In this document: positions 15,083-22,318 of the stretch, in pieces
Position numbering within the stretch: position 1 is the first letter of the stretch
How the letters are laid out: the number at the start of each line of letters is the position of its first letter
IMG/VR virus record: IMGVR_UViG_3300006920_000177
Coordinates: 1-28,282 of that record
Origin: a virus
Length of the DNA: 28,282 nt
Direction: 5' to 3' (one strand)
Translations under genes and position numbers: made by a program
Notes under the pieces: model-generated
The model's input: the letters and a program-made list of their open reading frames with translations, nothing else
What the model was told of the DNA's origin: nothing
Database searches by the model: none

Positions 15083-18000
15083 TTATATTTTAGGTGTTAA
15101 TTCTAGTCTTCCTGCTCTTTCACTAATTGATACTCCTGTTCTTTGCTGAGCCACTATTACTGTATTGTCATCAATAGCAAATGTTGGTGCATTCATTTGA
15201 TACAAATCATCTATCTGTTCTGAGTTTAATTTAAGTCCTTTAAAGAACATAATCTCATCCATACATCCTACATACTCATTTCTAGTTATGTGGTCATTTT
15301 TAACTCCAATAGTTGTTCTTTGTGGATGGTGTCTCATCGTAACATACGAAGCATCTTCAATGTAGGTTAAAGTTTCTTCTACATTATCAATATATAGTTT
15401 TATTCCTGCTGCAGTAGCACTACCATCATAAGTCCATACAATATGATACCATTGTCCTAAAACATATCCATTAGATTGATAATCAAATTGAGCAATTAAA
15501 GTACCTCCTGTGGTTGAGTCGTGTAGTTCAATCTGTTCAAATCCATTAGCAGTGTGTTTTATTTCCCACTCCTCATTAGTGTCTGTTCTACTAGCAAAAT
15601 AACTACTATTACCATCTGCAGGAGTAAGTGTTAATTGCTTCCAAGCTGAAATAGAATAAGGTACATCAGCACCATTAGCACTGAAAGTAAAGTCCTCACT
15701 ATTAGCCATCCAAAAATGCTCCTCATTGGCTGCGAAACAAATAGCATTACCATCTACTCCTGAACCAAATGTAGGTGACCTATCTTCTTCACCACCTCCA
15801 CCTTCATCAAATATCCAACCTGTACCCTGATGATTATTACCACTACTATCATCAAAGTTCTGTTCACCTCTATAATAAGCAACTAAACTTACATCATATC
15901 CTTGTGCATTACAATCCCATAGTTCTTCAGTCTCTTCCCATAATCCTGCTGCCTCATTCCATATTAAACAAAGTCCATCATCTTGCCATCTACCTCTATT
16001 TCCCCATTGTGCTTGAATATCAGTTAATCTAAGCAATTTTAACTTAGTTTTAGCTGTTGTAATATCAATATCCATTCCTTCAATATAGAAATCATTTCTA
16101 TTAATAACTATTATGTCATTTAACTTTAAATTCTGAAATATAAGTGGAGGTAAGTATGTTTCTACAATATATCTTCTAGCATAGTTAGAATAAATACTTG
16201 ATATGTATTTATTATGAAACTTTGCAAATATAGAGTTATCATTTAATTCTCTAGTCCACTCATCAAACTCAGTATTAAAGTGAGTTGTATAATCCTCAAA
16301 ATAACTTACATTAGAAGGAGCAAAATACTCGCTAGTAACAACATCATCACCCCAAGTAATTGTCCTACCATCACTTATAGTCTTTTTATTGCAATATAAT
16401 ATTAAAGGTAATTTCCCATCTACAGGCTCAGGTAATGATTTTTTATTATCATTAACAAACCATCCCCATTGTAAGTCTGTTAGAGTTCCATCAGTATTGT
16501 TTAGTCTTTCATACATCATCTTCTCAAACTTAGGCTTAACATCATACTTGCCACCATCGAAAAGTAAATTATTGCTAGTCTCTACTCCCTGAGTAAAGTT
16601 CCCTACATCAAATCTAACGCCTCCAAATTCATCACCTGTTATCTTACCTTGATTTATAGCTAAGAATGTCTTAGGCTTATCGTAAAGGTACTCTACCGAC
16701 GAATAAGGTGCTATTCTTTCTATTGAGGTTCTATCAATATCAACATATTGTGTAGCCTCAAATGTTCTACCTGTTTCTAACCAATGGTCAACTGACATTA
16801 TATTAATTTTATAATTGTCGTTAACATCTACCTCTTCAACTGCTATCAAGTTATAAGTTTTCATCAAATCACTTAAGAAACTTAATATCTTTACCTGAGG
16901 TAATAATAAATGAGGTACTATCTCCGAATATATTAAAGTATCCTCATATTCTGCTTCATCAGATGACGCATCAAAAAAGTTAAAGGTAGGAACAGGATTT
17001 TGTGCAATAAATTGTCTTAATTCTAATGCAGGGGCGAACCCTTCGATAGCACCTGAAGCTAAAACCTTAACCTCTAACCATTGCGTTCCCATTACTGAGT
17101 TTATATCAAAATAAACATTAACCTCAGCAGCTTCTTCATCCCATTCTACTAATTCTGTTACTCTAGTTCCATTAGAGTTAACTACAGTCACACTAGCCTT
17201 AAGAAATCCACTTCCTGTTATGTTTCGTACAGTAAATTTACCTCTATAACTCTTAAATTCTGATGCTAAGTCAGTAAAAGGTCTAAAGTCAGGTGCTGAA
17301 ATGGTTTTAAGTACCATTTCACCCTCTTCAACGCCTGCACCAAAGTCTTTTATTAGTCTAGTCCATACATTTCCATCTTCTCCACCTTCTTGTGATGAGT
17401 TAGAATAGGTTATATAACCCTTTTTATTGTGTAACCAAACGTATAATTCGTCTAATGTTGAAGGGTCTTCTGCTCCGAATAACCATTCCTTATTAAACAC
17501 AATTTGTGGGTAATCCTCTTCAATCGCATCAAATATAGCTGAAAGCTTGATTGCAGGCTTTAAATCAGTATAAGTTAGCCTATCAGGACTCGTTACTGCA
17601 GGTAAACCTGTTAAAGGTGCTAATTCTCTGAATCCACCATCACTATCTGCATACATAAAGCCTCTAGTATGAGATATAAGTGGTACTTTAAACATTCCAT
17701 TGCCTGCATTAGGCACTAAAGTAACCCCTGTTTCACCTGTAGAAGGAGGTAATTTAGCTACATCAAAGCTAGTAGACAGTCCTGTTTGCATATTAGCGTA
17801 GTTATACGGAAATGAATACTTACCTAGAGAAACTAAAGAACCTAGCTTATGCTCACCTAAAATGTCTTTTAATGATGATAATTCACCATAAAACTGTACA
17901 TTATAGCTAACAGGCATATTTTTCTCTAAATTAACACTATTTAGCTTAATATATCCCTTTTTATAGTCTATTCCATTAAGTTTTATTAATGCTGAGTGCT

Positions 18001-18256
18001 TTCTTCTAGAATCATACCCATTTAAAACATTAAAATTACCCCACCTCTTAAAAATTCTATTGTTTGTTGGTGAAGCAGGTAACTTGAATTGGTTAGTGTA
18101 CGCAGTAAAAACCTTACCAACATCTTTTGCATCCTTTACTGTGTCTTTTATAGAGATTTTAACATTCTCATCTAAGTCAGCTTGCATCCAATTGTCGATA
18201 ATGTCACCATCATCATTTAAGGTACTAGAGTTTATATATAAATTAGGTCTAATCAT
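15083..18256 (-). CDS. Tail/baseplate protein with C-terminal LamG domain
   Basis: A 1057-residue protein. The first about 780 residues look like a baseplate or tail-tip protein of Bacteroidota siphoviruses: the start MIRPNLYINSSTLNDDGDIIDNW is followed by KDVGKVFTAYTNQFKLPASPTNNRIFKRWGNFNV and a repeat-poor beta-rich body ending in NDIIVINRNDFYIEGMDIDITTAKTKLKLLRL. Residues about 789-1020 form a concanavalin-like LamG domain: LVAYYRGEQNFDDSSGNNHQG at its start, PYSISAWKQLTL in the middle, QWYHIVWTYDGSATAAGIKLYIDNVEE, and the closing GCMDEIMFFKGLKLNSEQI. LamG domains bind carbohydrates, so this tip probably helps recognise surface glycans. It begins one base after the preceding gene. Confidence 0.82.
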   Translation of the reverse strand: MIRPNLYINSSTLNDDGDIIDNWMQADLDENVKISIKDTVKDAKDVGKVFTAYTNQFKLPASPTNNRIFKRWGNFNVLNGYDSRRKHSALIKLNGIDYKKGYIKLNSVNLEKNMPVSYNVQFYGELSSLKDILGEHKLGSLVSLGKYSFPYNYANMQTGLSTSFDVAKLPPSTGETGVTLVPNAGNGMFKVPLISHTRGFMYADSDGGFRELAPLTGLPAVTSPDRLTYTDLKPAIKLSAIFDAIEEDYPQIVFNKEWLFGAEDPSTLDELYVWLHNKKGYITYSNSSQEGGEDGNVWTRLIKDFGAGVEEGEMVLKTISAPDFRPFTDLASEFKSYRGKFTVRNITGSGFLKASVTVVNSNGTRVTELVEWDEEAAEVNVYFDINSVMGTQWLEVKVLASGAIEGFAPALELRQFIAQNPVPTFNFFDASSDEAEYEDTLIYSEIVPHLLLPQVKILSFLSDLMKTYNLIAVEEVDVNDNYKINIMSVDHWLETGRTFEATQYVDIDRTSIERIAPYSSVEYLYDKPKTFLAINQGKITGDEFGGVRFDVGNFTQGVETSNNLLFDGGKYDVKPKFEKMMYERLNNTDGTLTDLQWGWFVNDNKKSLPEPVDGKLPLILYCNKKTISDGRTITWGDDVVTSEYFAPSNVSYFEDYTTHFNTEFDEWTRELNDNSIFAKFHNKYISSIYSNYARRYIVETYLPPLIFQNLKLNDIIVINRNDFYIEGMDIDITTAKTKLKLLRLTDIQAQWGNRGRWQDDGLCLIWNEAAGLWEETEELWDCNAQGYDVSLVAYYRGEQNFDDSSGNNHQGTGWIFDEGGGGEEDRSPTFGSGVDGNAICFAANEEHFWMANSEDFTFSANGADVPYSISAWKQLTLTPADGNSSYFASRTDTNEEWEIKHTANGFEQIELHDSTTGGTLIAQFDYQSNGYVLGQWYHIVWTYDGSATAAGIKLYIDNVEETLTYIEDASYVTMRHHPQRTTIGVKNDHITRNEYVGCMDEIMFFKGLKLNSEQIDDLYQMNAPTFAIDDNTVIVAQQRTGVSISERAGRLELTPKI

Positions 18257-18257
18257 T

Positions 18258-19442
18258 TTATCTTACTGTATTTATCCAATCATTTGCTGAGGTGAACTCA
18301 AAAGTATAAGAAATCATCTTATCGGACTTAATAGTCTTTATTTTATAATCTTTGCTTGTTAATTTACAAGGTACATTCCAACTTGATTGTGTTTTTGGCA
18401 ACCATCCAATACCAAGTGCATCATTACTACATCTTACCCATACTTGCTCTGACATCATCATCTCCAAGAATGTATCATTCTCAGTTTCATCTACCCATCC
18501 TGTATTAATGGTGAATTTAATAGTGCCATTTTTATTCATTGTTACTTTTTGATGCCTTGTGGCTGAATAAGACCCATTGTCAAGTAAATTTCTAGTAAAC
18601 TCACTACTATTTGTGCTTACTGCTACAGAATATCTACCTGCGAAATGTTGTTCTTGCACACATCCAAACTTATTAACAAAATACACTTTATTATACCCAT
18701 ATTTTGTACAATCTAGGTAGTTAATATCAACAGTTTCATCAGGATAAGGAATTGGAGATTGCTCAAAGTGTAATAATATTCTATCTGCTACATTAGATAG
18801 GTGTGATGAACTGATATACACTACTGCATCAGCAGTATTTGTAGAAGGTGTTAATCCTGATACTGTATGAAAAGTTGTATAAGGTGTATTAGGAGTGTCT
18901 GACTTAGCTACATTCCAATTTCTAGTCTGCAATTCATAACCTATTAACTTATCTTGTCTTACAGGTACTCTAATTGATATATCAGGGTACGCATTAACAA
19001 TAGGACTTGATAACATTACTTCCTGATAGGTAATGTTTTGAAAGTTATTACCTTGATGAAAAGTGCCATAACCATCCAAACCTATAAAATAAGCAGTAGG
19101 GTCTGTGGTTGACTCTTCAGTTGTTAATACCCAAGTCAAGTCAAATGAAATCCAAACTGCACTTGACTCTGCAGCTTCACTTCCTGTACTAATTGTTACC
19201 TCAACAAAGTCTCTAGCAAACTCAGCTATATCTACTGAAGCCTTACCATCAAAAGCCTTGCTTCTTAATGTAACATCAGGATTAGCAGGTTCAGCCGAAA
19301 CTTCACCTATCCATACTCTTAGGTCTACTAAGATATAGTCTAGATTAGCGTCTTCGTATTCTACCCAAAATGGTGAACGCAAAAGTATTTCTTCAGTTGG
19401 TAACCCTGTTGCAGGGTCTATTGGTGCTTCGTATGCTGCCAT
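18258..19442 (-). CDS. Minor tail protein, family not named
   Basis: A 394-residue, beta-rich protein without signal peptide or membrane segment. The segment YGYNKVYFVNKFGCVQEQHFAGRYSV (about residues 250-275) is a pattern I have met in tail-associated proteins of Bacteroidota phages (a VYxxNKFG turn). The C-terminus (KLTSKDYKIKTIKSDKMISYTFEFTSANDWINTVR) resembles distal-tail beta domains. It is followed by the LamG baseplate protein with a one-base gap, and both are in the operon driven by element C, between the tail completion genes and the tape measure. Distal tail or adaptor function is inferred. Confidence 0.65.
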   Translation of the reverse strand: MAAYEAPIDPATGLPTEEILLRSPFWVEYEDANLDYILVDLRVWIGEVSAEPANPDVTLRSKAFDGKASVDIAEFARDFVEVTISTGSEAAESSAVWISFDLTWVLTTEESTTDPTAYFIGLDGYGTFHQGNNFQNITYQEVMLSSPIVNAYPDISIRVPVRQDKLIGYELQTRNWNVAKSDTPNTPYTTFHTVSGLTPSTNTADAVVYISSSHLSNVADRILLHFEQSPIPYPDETVDINYLDCTKYGYNKVYFVNKFGCVQEQHFAGRYSVAVSTNSSEFTRNLLDNGSYSATRHQKVTMNKNGTIKFTINTGWVDETENDTFLEMMMSEQVWVRCSNDALGIGWLPKTQSSWNVPCKLTSKDYKIKTIKSDKMISYTFEFTSANDWINTVR

Positions 19443-19444
19443 AA

Positions 19445-19975
19445 TTATATATTTCTTCTTTCTATGTCCCTTACTTTGAGTAATTCAAAGTTTATTGTTG
19501 TCATTACTTCTTTTCCTAATTCTTCCATTAGTTCTCTCTGCAAATCACTTTCACCATCTACATAAGATAGTATATTTGCTCCATTATAGTTCAATCTTTT
19601 AATCGTTCCTTTAGTTCTAATCTTTCTAGCTATTAAATATGCTGATGATTTCATATTCCTATTACTAGACGCTGCAAACATTGTATTCCCTCTTCTTTTA
19701 AAGTTAATAGGTCGGATGTTTCTGTCCCTCATCCATTGCAGTATCTCTACTGAACTAGGTCTAGATTGTCCTGATGATAATCCTTTGTCAAGTAAATCCA
19801 ATGAACCACTACCCCAAATCTCTAAGCCTTTACCACCATCTTTAGTTTTATGGTAAATTGAATCTACAGTTCTACCACTAGCTACAAATTTCTGTACCCT
19901 AAGTTCTCTTTGTAATGTATTTACAATCTTAGAGCCATACTTATCAAATATTTTATCAAAATCTCTGCTATCCAT
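19445..19975 (-). CDS. HK97 gp10-like tail completion protein
   Basis: A 176-residue basic protein. The pattern ASGRTVDSIYHK (about residues 32-43) with a following GLEIWGSGSLDLLDKGLSSG is reminiscent of HK97 gp10-type head-tail joining proteins, which act in tail completion. It starts on the last base of the 162-residue gene and ends two bases before the 394-residue gene, so all three are translated together. Family call is moderate; no enzyme motif is present. Confidence 0.6.
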   Translation of the reverse strand: MDSRDFDKIFDKYGSKIVNTLQRELRVQKFVASGRTVDSIYHKTKDGGKGLEIWGSGSLDLLDKGLSSGQSRPSSVEILQWMRDRNIRPINFKRRGNTMFAASSNRNMKSSAYLIARKIRTKGTIKRLNYNGANILSYVDGESDLQRELMEELGKEVMTTINFELLKVRDIERRNI

Positions 19976-20463
19976 TACTCAGGAATTCCATCATCAATTA
20001 CTTCACATCCACTAATATCATTAGGAACTTCAATTACTATTTCAGCCTCCCATCCATAAAGCAGGTTCTCATAATCTCCATAAACCATTTTAGCTACAGG
20101 AGTATTTTTAAGTACATATTGTCTTTCAGCTAAATATCCTCTATTGCCTCTGACAGACTCTATAAGTCTATTAATAACTGATGCTTGTGTATTTAATACA
20201 TCCTGAAGGTTTGTTGCTCCCTTGAATGAGTTATCATAATCCTTGCTTTCATCAACTACGTCAGCAACTAATACTCTTATCTTAAATTCGATAGTAGTTC
20301 CATTGAATCGCATATCCTCTAACATAAAGTGTGCTAAAGGAAATAAGGTTGTCTTATTAAGATTGACCTCATCAAATTCACCAAACTTAACAGTATTGGT
20401 ATTTATTTCATTCAAATTGAAATGTTGTTCAATAGAATCTAATATGTTATAAACTTGTTTCAT
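19975..20463 (-). CDS. Tail terminator / completion-like protein
   Basis: A 162-residue protein starting two bases after the stop of the frameshifted chaperone product. The helix at the N-terminus (VYNILDSIEQHFNLNEINTN), the central EFKIRVLVADVVDESKDYDN and the C-terminal YENLLYGWEAEIVIEVPND resemble small alpha/beta tail terminator proteins, which cap the tail tube. The similarity is of fold-type pattern only. Location between chaperone and gp10-like gene supports a tail completion role. Confidence 0.55.
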   Translation of the reverse strand: MKQVYNILDSIEQHFNLNEINTNTVKFGEFDEVNLNKTTLFPLAHFMLEDMRFNGTTIEFKIRVLVADVVDESKDYDNSFKGATNLQDVLNTQASVINRLIESVRGNRGYLAERQYVLKNTPVAKMVYGDYENLLYGWEAEIVIEVPNDISGCEVIDDGIPE

Positions 20464-20465
20464 AA

Positions 20466-21238
20466 TTATTTAAACTTTCCTTTTATTGCTTGTCTGTCAG
20501 CCTTTATTTTTTCTTTCTCAAATTGCAACCAAGTCATTGCTTCGTGAACCGATAATTTAGTTGTCTCAGATATTCTGAGCGCTTGACCTCCTGCGAGAGA
20601 ATAGAGTTGCTGATACCATCCATATCTTTCAGCAAAGTTGCTACCTCCTCCGAGTGTACTGCTTCCTTCATCAATATCTTCTGCGAATAACTCACTGTAA
20701 GTTTCGCCAACTTCATCCCTAAACGATAAAAAAAAACCTTCGCTCCTAAAGCAATCCCTAAAGGCATTTCCTTCATAATTTCTGAAAACTCTTCTGTTCC
20801 CTGATATTCTGCTATCCTATAATGAGGTTTACCTCTAAAACTAGGGTGGATAGGTCTGTATAAAACTGCCATAGCTTTATGCATCTCATCTAAGTCATCA
20901 AAGTATGTATTAAGGTCAATATACTCACCTAAAGATAACTTATCTAGATTAGGCACTAACCCGAATTCAACTACTTCACCATTCTTGTCAGTCATATTAA
21001 ACCTATTAACTAAAGGAGTCTTTTCACTAAACACTTTAGCTAACTCACCTAGTATCTCATCAAAGATTGTAATAGGCATCTTACTAATAGTATTGTAATC
21101 TAATTTACAAACTATCTCCAATAACTTAATATCTAAAAAGTTATTCTCTACATCAGGATTGGCTTCAGCTATCTTCATAAACTTCTGATAATCCTTTAAT
21201 TCTACTCCGTTAATGTTAATTGGTAATTCTAAATGCAT
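20466..21238 (-). CDS. Tail assembly chaperone, -1 frameshift product (gpGT-like)
   Basis: The first 170 codons are shared with the 234-residue product; after the T9 run at 20728-20736 a -1 slip enters a second frame that stays open to the TAA at 20466-20468, giving 257 residues. The new 87-residue tail reads LSFRDEVGETYSELFAEDI, then GWYQQLYSLAGGQALRISETTKLSVHEAMTWLQFEKEKIKADR. The GWY-LYSLAGG and LSVHEAMTWLQFEKEK parts are the pattern of the second domain of tail assembly chaperones, and this frame has no start codon before it apart from a late ATG, so it must be reached by frameshifting. In lambda the same arrangement makes gpG and gpGT, which bind the tape measure protein and recruit tube subunits. 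The arrangement and motifs are seen directly; efficiency is unknown. Confidence 0.8.
20534..21238 (-). CDS. Tail assembly chaperone, unshifted product (gpG-like)
   Basis: A 234-residue protein, first gene of the tail operon behind element C. Its body (LGEYIDLNTYFDDLDEMHKAMAVLYRPI, then KPHYRIAEYQGT and MPLGIALGAKVFFYRLGMKLAKLT) matches the small chaperone of Bacteroidota siphoviruses that coats the tape measure before tube assembly. At codons 168-170 (GTT TTT TTT) it runs through the slippery site; without slipping it continues 64 more residues in the 0 frame. The last part of this product overlaps the -1 frame domain and may have little function of its own. Confidence 0.8.
   Translation of the reverse strand: MHLELPININGVELKDYQKFMKIAEANPDVENNFLDIKLLEIVCKLDYNTISKMPITIFDEILGELAKVFSEKTPLVNRFNMTDKNGEVVEFGLVPNLDKLSLGEYIDLNTYFDDLDEMHKAMAVLYRPIHPSFRGKPHYRIAEYQGTEEFSEIMKEMPLGIALGAKVFFYRLGMKLAKLTVSYSQKILMKEAVHSEEVATLLKDMDGISNSILSQEVKRSEYLRQLNYRFTKQ
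20725..20737 (-). promoter_or_regulatory. Programmed -1 ribosomal frameshift site
   Basis: On the mRNA the sequence is G followed by nine T and then ATC. In the 0 frame codons are GTT TTT TTT TAT, giving a T TTT TTT heptamer of the canonical X XXY YYZ type. A slip of one base back changes the next codon to TTA and opens the 87-codon chaperone domain. No strong downstream stem was evident by eye. Confidence 0.75.
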
Positions 21239-21255
21239 AGTCTATTATAAGTTTC

Positions 21256-21290
21256 TATATTATAATACCAAATTTATACCTTTTTGTTTT
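21256..21290 (-). promoter_or_regulatory. Phage-type promoter-like element C (tail operon)
   Basis: AAAACA at 21285-21290, 17-bp spacer, TATTAT at 21262-21267, ending 23 bases before the chaperone start. The spacer also contains TAAATTTG, a match to the Bacteroidota -7 element, but no TTG stands 19 bases upstream of it. It would drive the run of genes from the chaperone to the tape measure. Confidence 0.75.
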
Positions 21291-21347
21291 ACTAAAGTAC
21301 TATAGAATTTACTTATAGTGTATTAAATAACTATATTATTTTCTTAT

Positions 21348-21371
21348 TGTTGATAAATAAACTGTGAATAA
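21348..21371 (-). other. Pair of DnaA-box-like 9-mers
   Basis: Read on the - strand: TTATTCACA at 21363-21371, an exact match to the DnaA-box consensus TTATNCACA, and TTATCAACA at 21348-21356, one base off. TTATCAACA is identical to the tandem pair at 24309-24328 in the other non-coding region. A third relative, ATATTCACA, lies at 21902-21910 on the + strand. Possible binding sites for host DnaA or for the phage DnaA domain-IV-like protein. Confidence 0.5.
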
Positions 21372-21373
21372 CC

Positions 21374-21408
21374 CAAACACTTTGCACCTTTTTTAGTATT
21401 ATAGTATA
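21374..21408 (+). promoter_or_regulatory. Phage-type promoter-like element D, facing right
   Basis: CAAACA-like start (CAAACA at 21374-21379, one mismatch to AAAACA), 17-bp spacer, TATTAT at 21397-21402 and the tail AGTATA. This is the only copy on the + strand, and it points into a gene-free, hairpin-rich region. Its last 14 bases differ from those of element B only at the final base. Confidence 0.7.
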
Positions 21409-21744
21409 ACATTTCATTTCGAGGTCGGTTTCTTAACTCAAGAACAAGCACCAAACTTTAAGGCTAGTCTCCTATTGGTTCAGCTAAATCTCCACTGACA
21501 GTCATTCATAACCTTTTTACAATTTTGTTGCACCCAATGAATATTCCTGAACAGTCGGCAAGTTAAACAACTTGTATTTCAATATTTTTATAAATTGTAT
21601 AGGGGGTGCTTTATCAAATAGATATTTCACTATTCCATTAATATACAAAAGGGAACACCCTCAAAGGTGTGACCCTTAATATGCTTTTTCAGGCGAGTTA
21701 ATCGTCACGAAAGGCTCTTACAATTTTGAGATTGACGAGCCTCA

Positions 21745-21784
21745 GCCACATAATACACTCGTAAGCCATATAATACACTAGTAA
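21745..21784. repeat. Tandem 20-bp direct repeat
   Basis: Two adjacent copies of GCCAYATAATACACTMGTAA, differing at two positions, right after the AGGCTC/GAGCCT hairpin. On the - strand each contains GTGTATTATRTGG, faintly like the -10 part of the promoter family but without the AAAACA box. Role unknown; a protein-binding site is possible. Confidence 0.75.
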
Positions 21785-21856
21785 TCATACTACTACTAAC
21801 CATACCCTTTAATATTAAACAGACTTATCCCTACTCAAATCGTTGAATTCATAACA

Positions 21857-21869
21857 CTGAGTAACTCAG
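21857..21869. repeat. 13-bp palindrome CTGAGTAACTCAG
   Basis: Perfect 6-bp arms around a central A. It could be an operator half-site pair or a hairpin of the candidate RNA. Confidence 0.6.
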
Positions 21870-21921
21870 CCCCACCCACTTGCGATTTACGTCAAAATGG
21901 CATATTCACAAAATTGGATAC

Positions 21922-21950
21922 TGACACGGTGACATATAGATATTATCTAT
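21922..21950. repeat. Two adjacent palindromes, operator-like
   Basis: TGACACGGTGACA at 21922-21934 is a near-perfect palindrome around CAC-G-GTG, and ATAGATATTATCTAT at 21936-21950 has 6-bp perfect arms around ATT. Two dyads side by side suggest regulator binding, but there is no known regulator in the window. Confidence 0.5.
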
Positions 21951-21962
21951 TTTAAGGTACTT

Positions 21963-22073
21963 TTAAGGAGGTTTTAACAGACTGTAGTAATCATTAGCAC
22001 ATACTGTATAAAAGTCGCTTAGAGTGTCTGAGAATGCGAAATTGAATAGGATTGAAGTTGTTAAATTAGTCAT
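21963..22073 (-). CDS. Possible 36-residue protein
   Basis: A frame from ATG at 22073 to TAA at 21963 giving MTNLTTSILFNFAFSDTLSD and onward to KPP. It lies 26 bases after the 71-residue gene. The product has no recognisable feature, and part of the same DNA forms a hairpin on the + strand (22015-22039), so it may be either a short gene or only part of the non-coding region. Confidence 0.25.
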   Translation of the reverse strand: MTNLTTSILFNFAFSDTLSDFYTVCANDYYSLLKPP

Positions 22074-22099
22074 ATCTTTTAATATTGTTTACTAGTGGG

Positions 22100-22315
22100 T
22101 TAATGAATTGTGAATGATTTTTTAATATTGTTTTTAATGTCTTCTAATACTCTAAAAGTTTGAAATTTACTTTTACTATTATAATGTCTATGTAAATCAT
22201 TGGTAAGTATTATAGATGTAATTTTTTTAACTGCATTATTAATATCGAATGTGATAATTATAAAATCCTTATCACTTGTATAAATCCTTATCGCTTGCTT
22301 TATATTTAATTGCAT
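22100..22315 (-). CDS. Hypothetical protein, early cluster
   Basis: A 71-residue basic protein, last clear gene of the early cluster, starting 3 bases after the 201-residue gene ends. The middle (DKDFIIITFDINNAVKKITSIILTNDLHRHYNSKSKF) alternates strand and helix. No family is recognised. Close spacing suggests it is co-transcribed with the gene before it. Its role, like most early phage genes, may be in host takeover, but nothing in the sequence shows this. Confidence 0.65.
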   Translation of the reverse strand: MQLNIKQAIRIYTSDKDFIIITFDINNAVKKITSIILTNDLHRHYNSKSKFQTFRVLEDIKNNIKKSFTIH

Positions 22316-22318
22316 TAT

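Larger units (their letters stand above)
21239..21962. other. Large non-coding region with divergent promoters and hairpins
   Basis: More than 700 bases without a convincing gene in an otherwise dense genome. From left to right it holds element C (leftward), two DnaA-box-like 9-mers, element D (rightward), a hairpin-rich segment, a 20-bp tandem repeat, and several palindromes. No frame longer than about 32 codons is open that looks like a protein. It is somewhat less AT-rich than its surroundings in the hairpin segment. See the separate entries. Confidence 0.85.
21409..22040 (+). ncRNA. Candidate large structured non-coding RNA
   Basis: Proposed RNA starting just after element D. Visible stems: TTCTT/AAGAA (21430-21444); a nested set of GCACCC/GGGTGC (21530-21535 with 21604-21609), GAATATT/AATATTT (21539-21545 with 21581-21587) and CAAGTT/AACTTG with an AAAC loop (21559-21574); AAGGG-ACACC with GGTGT-CCCTT (21649-21677); GGCGA/TCGTC (21692-21706); AGGCTC/GAGCCT enclosing CAAT/ATTG (21712-21742); CTGAGT/ACTCAG (21857-21869); TCGC-TTAGA/TCTGA-GCGA (22015-22039). 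Longest + strand frames are about a dozen codons. The setting recalls large phage RNAs such as GOLLD and ROOL, but no homology to them is claimed. The 3' end is uncertain; no clear terminator was found. Confidence 0.5.

Noticed and set aside
21421-21500. tRNA or group I intron in the non-coding region
   Set aside because: A GGTTCA motif is present, but no cloverleaf with proper acceptor, D and anticodon arms could be drawn, and no P/Q/R/S intron core or interrupted gene was seen.
21705-21802. 32-codon - strand frame through the tandem repeat
   Set aside because: Product has no typical features and overlaps the strong AGGCTC/GAGCCT hairpin; no leader or neighbour supports it.
22206-22215. Further copies of AGTATTATAG inside genes (22206, 26520, 27285)
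   Set aside because: They lack the AAAACA box 17 bases upstream and lie within coding DNA, so they are taken as chance in AT-rich sequence.
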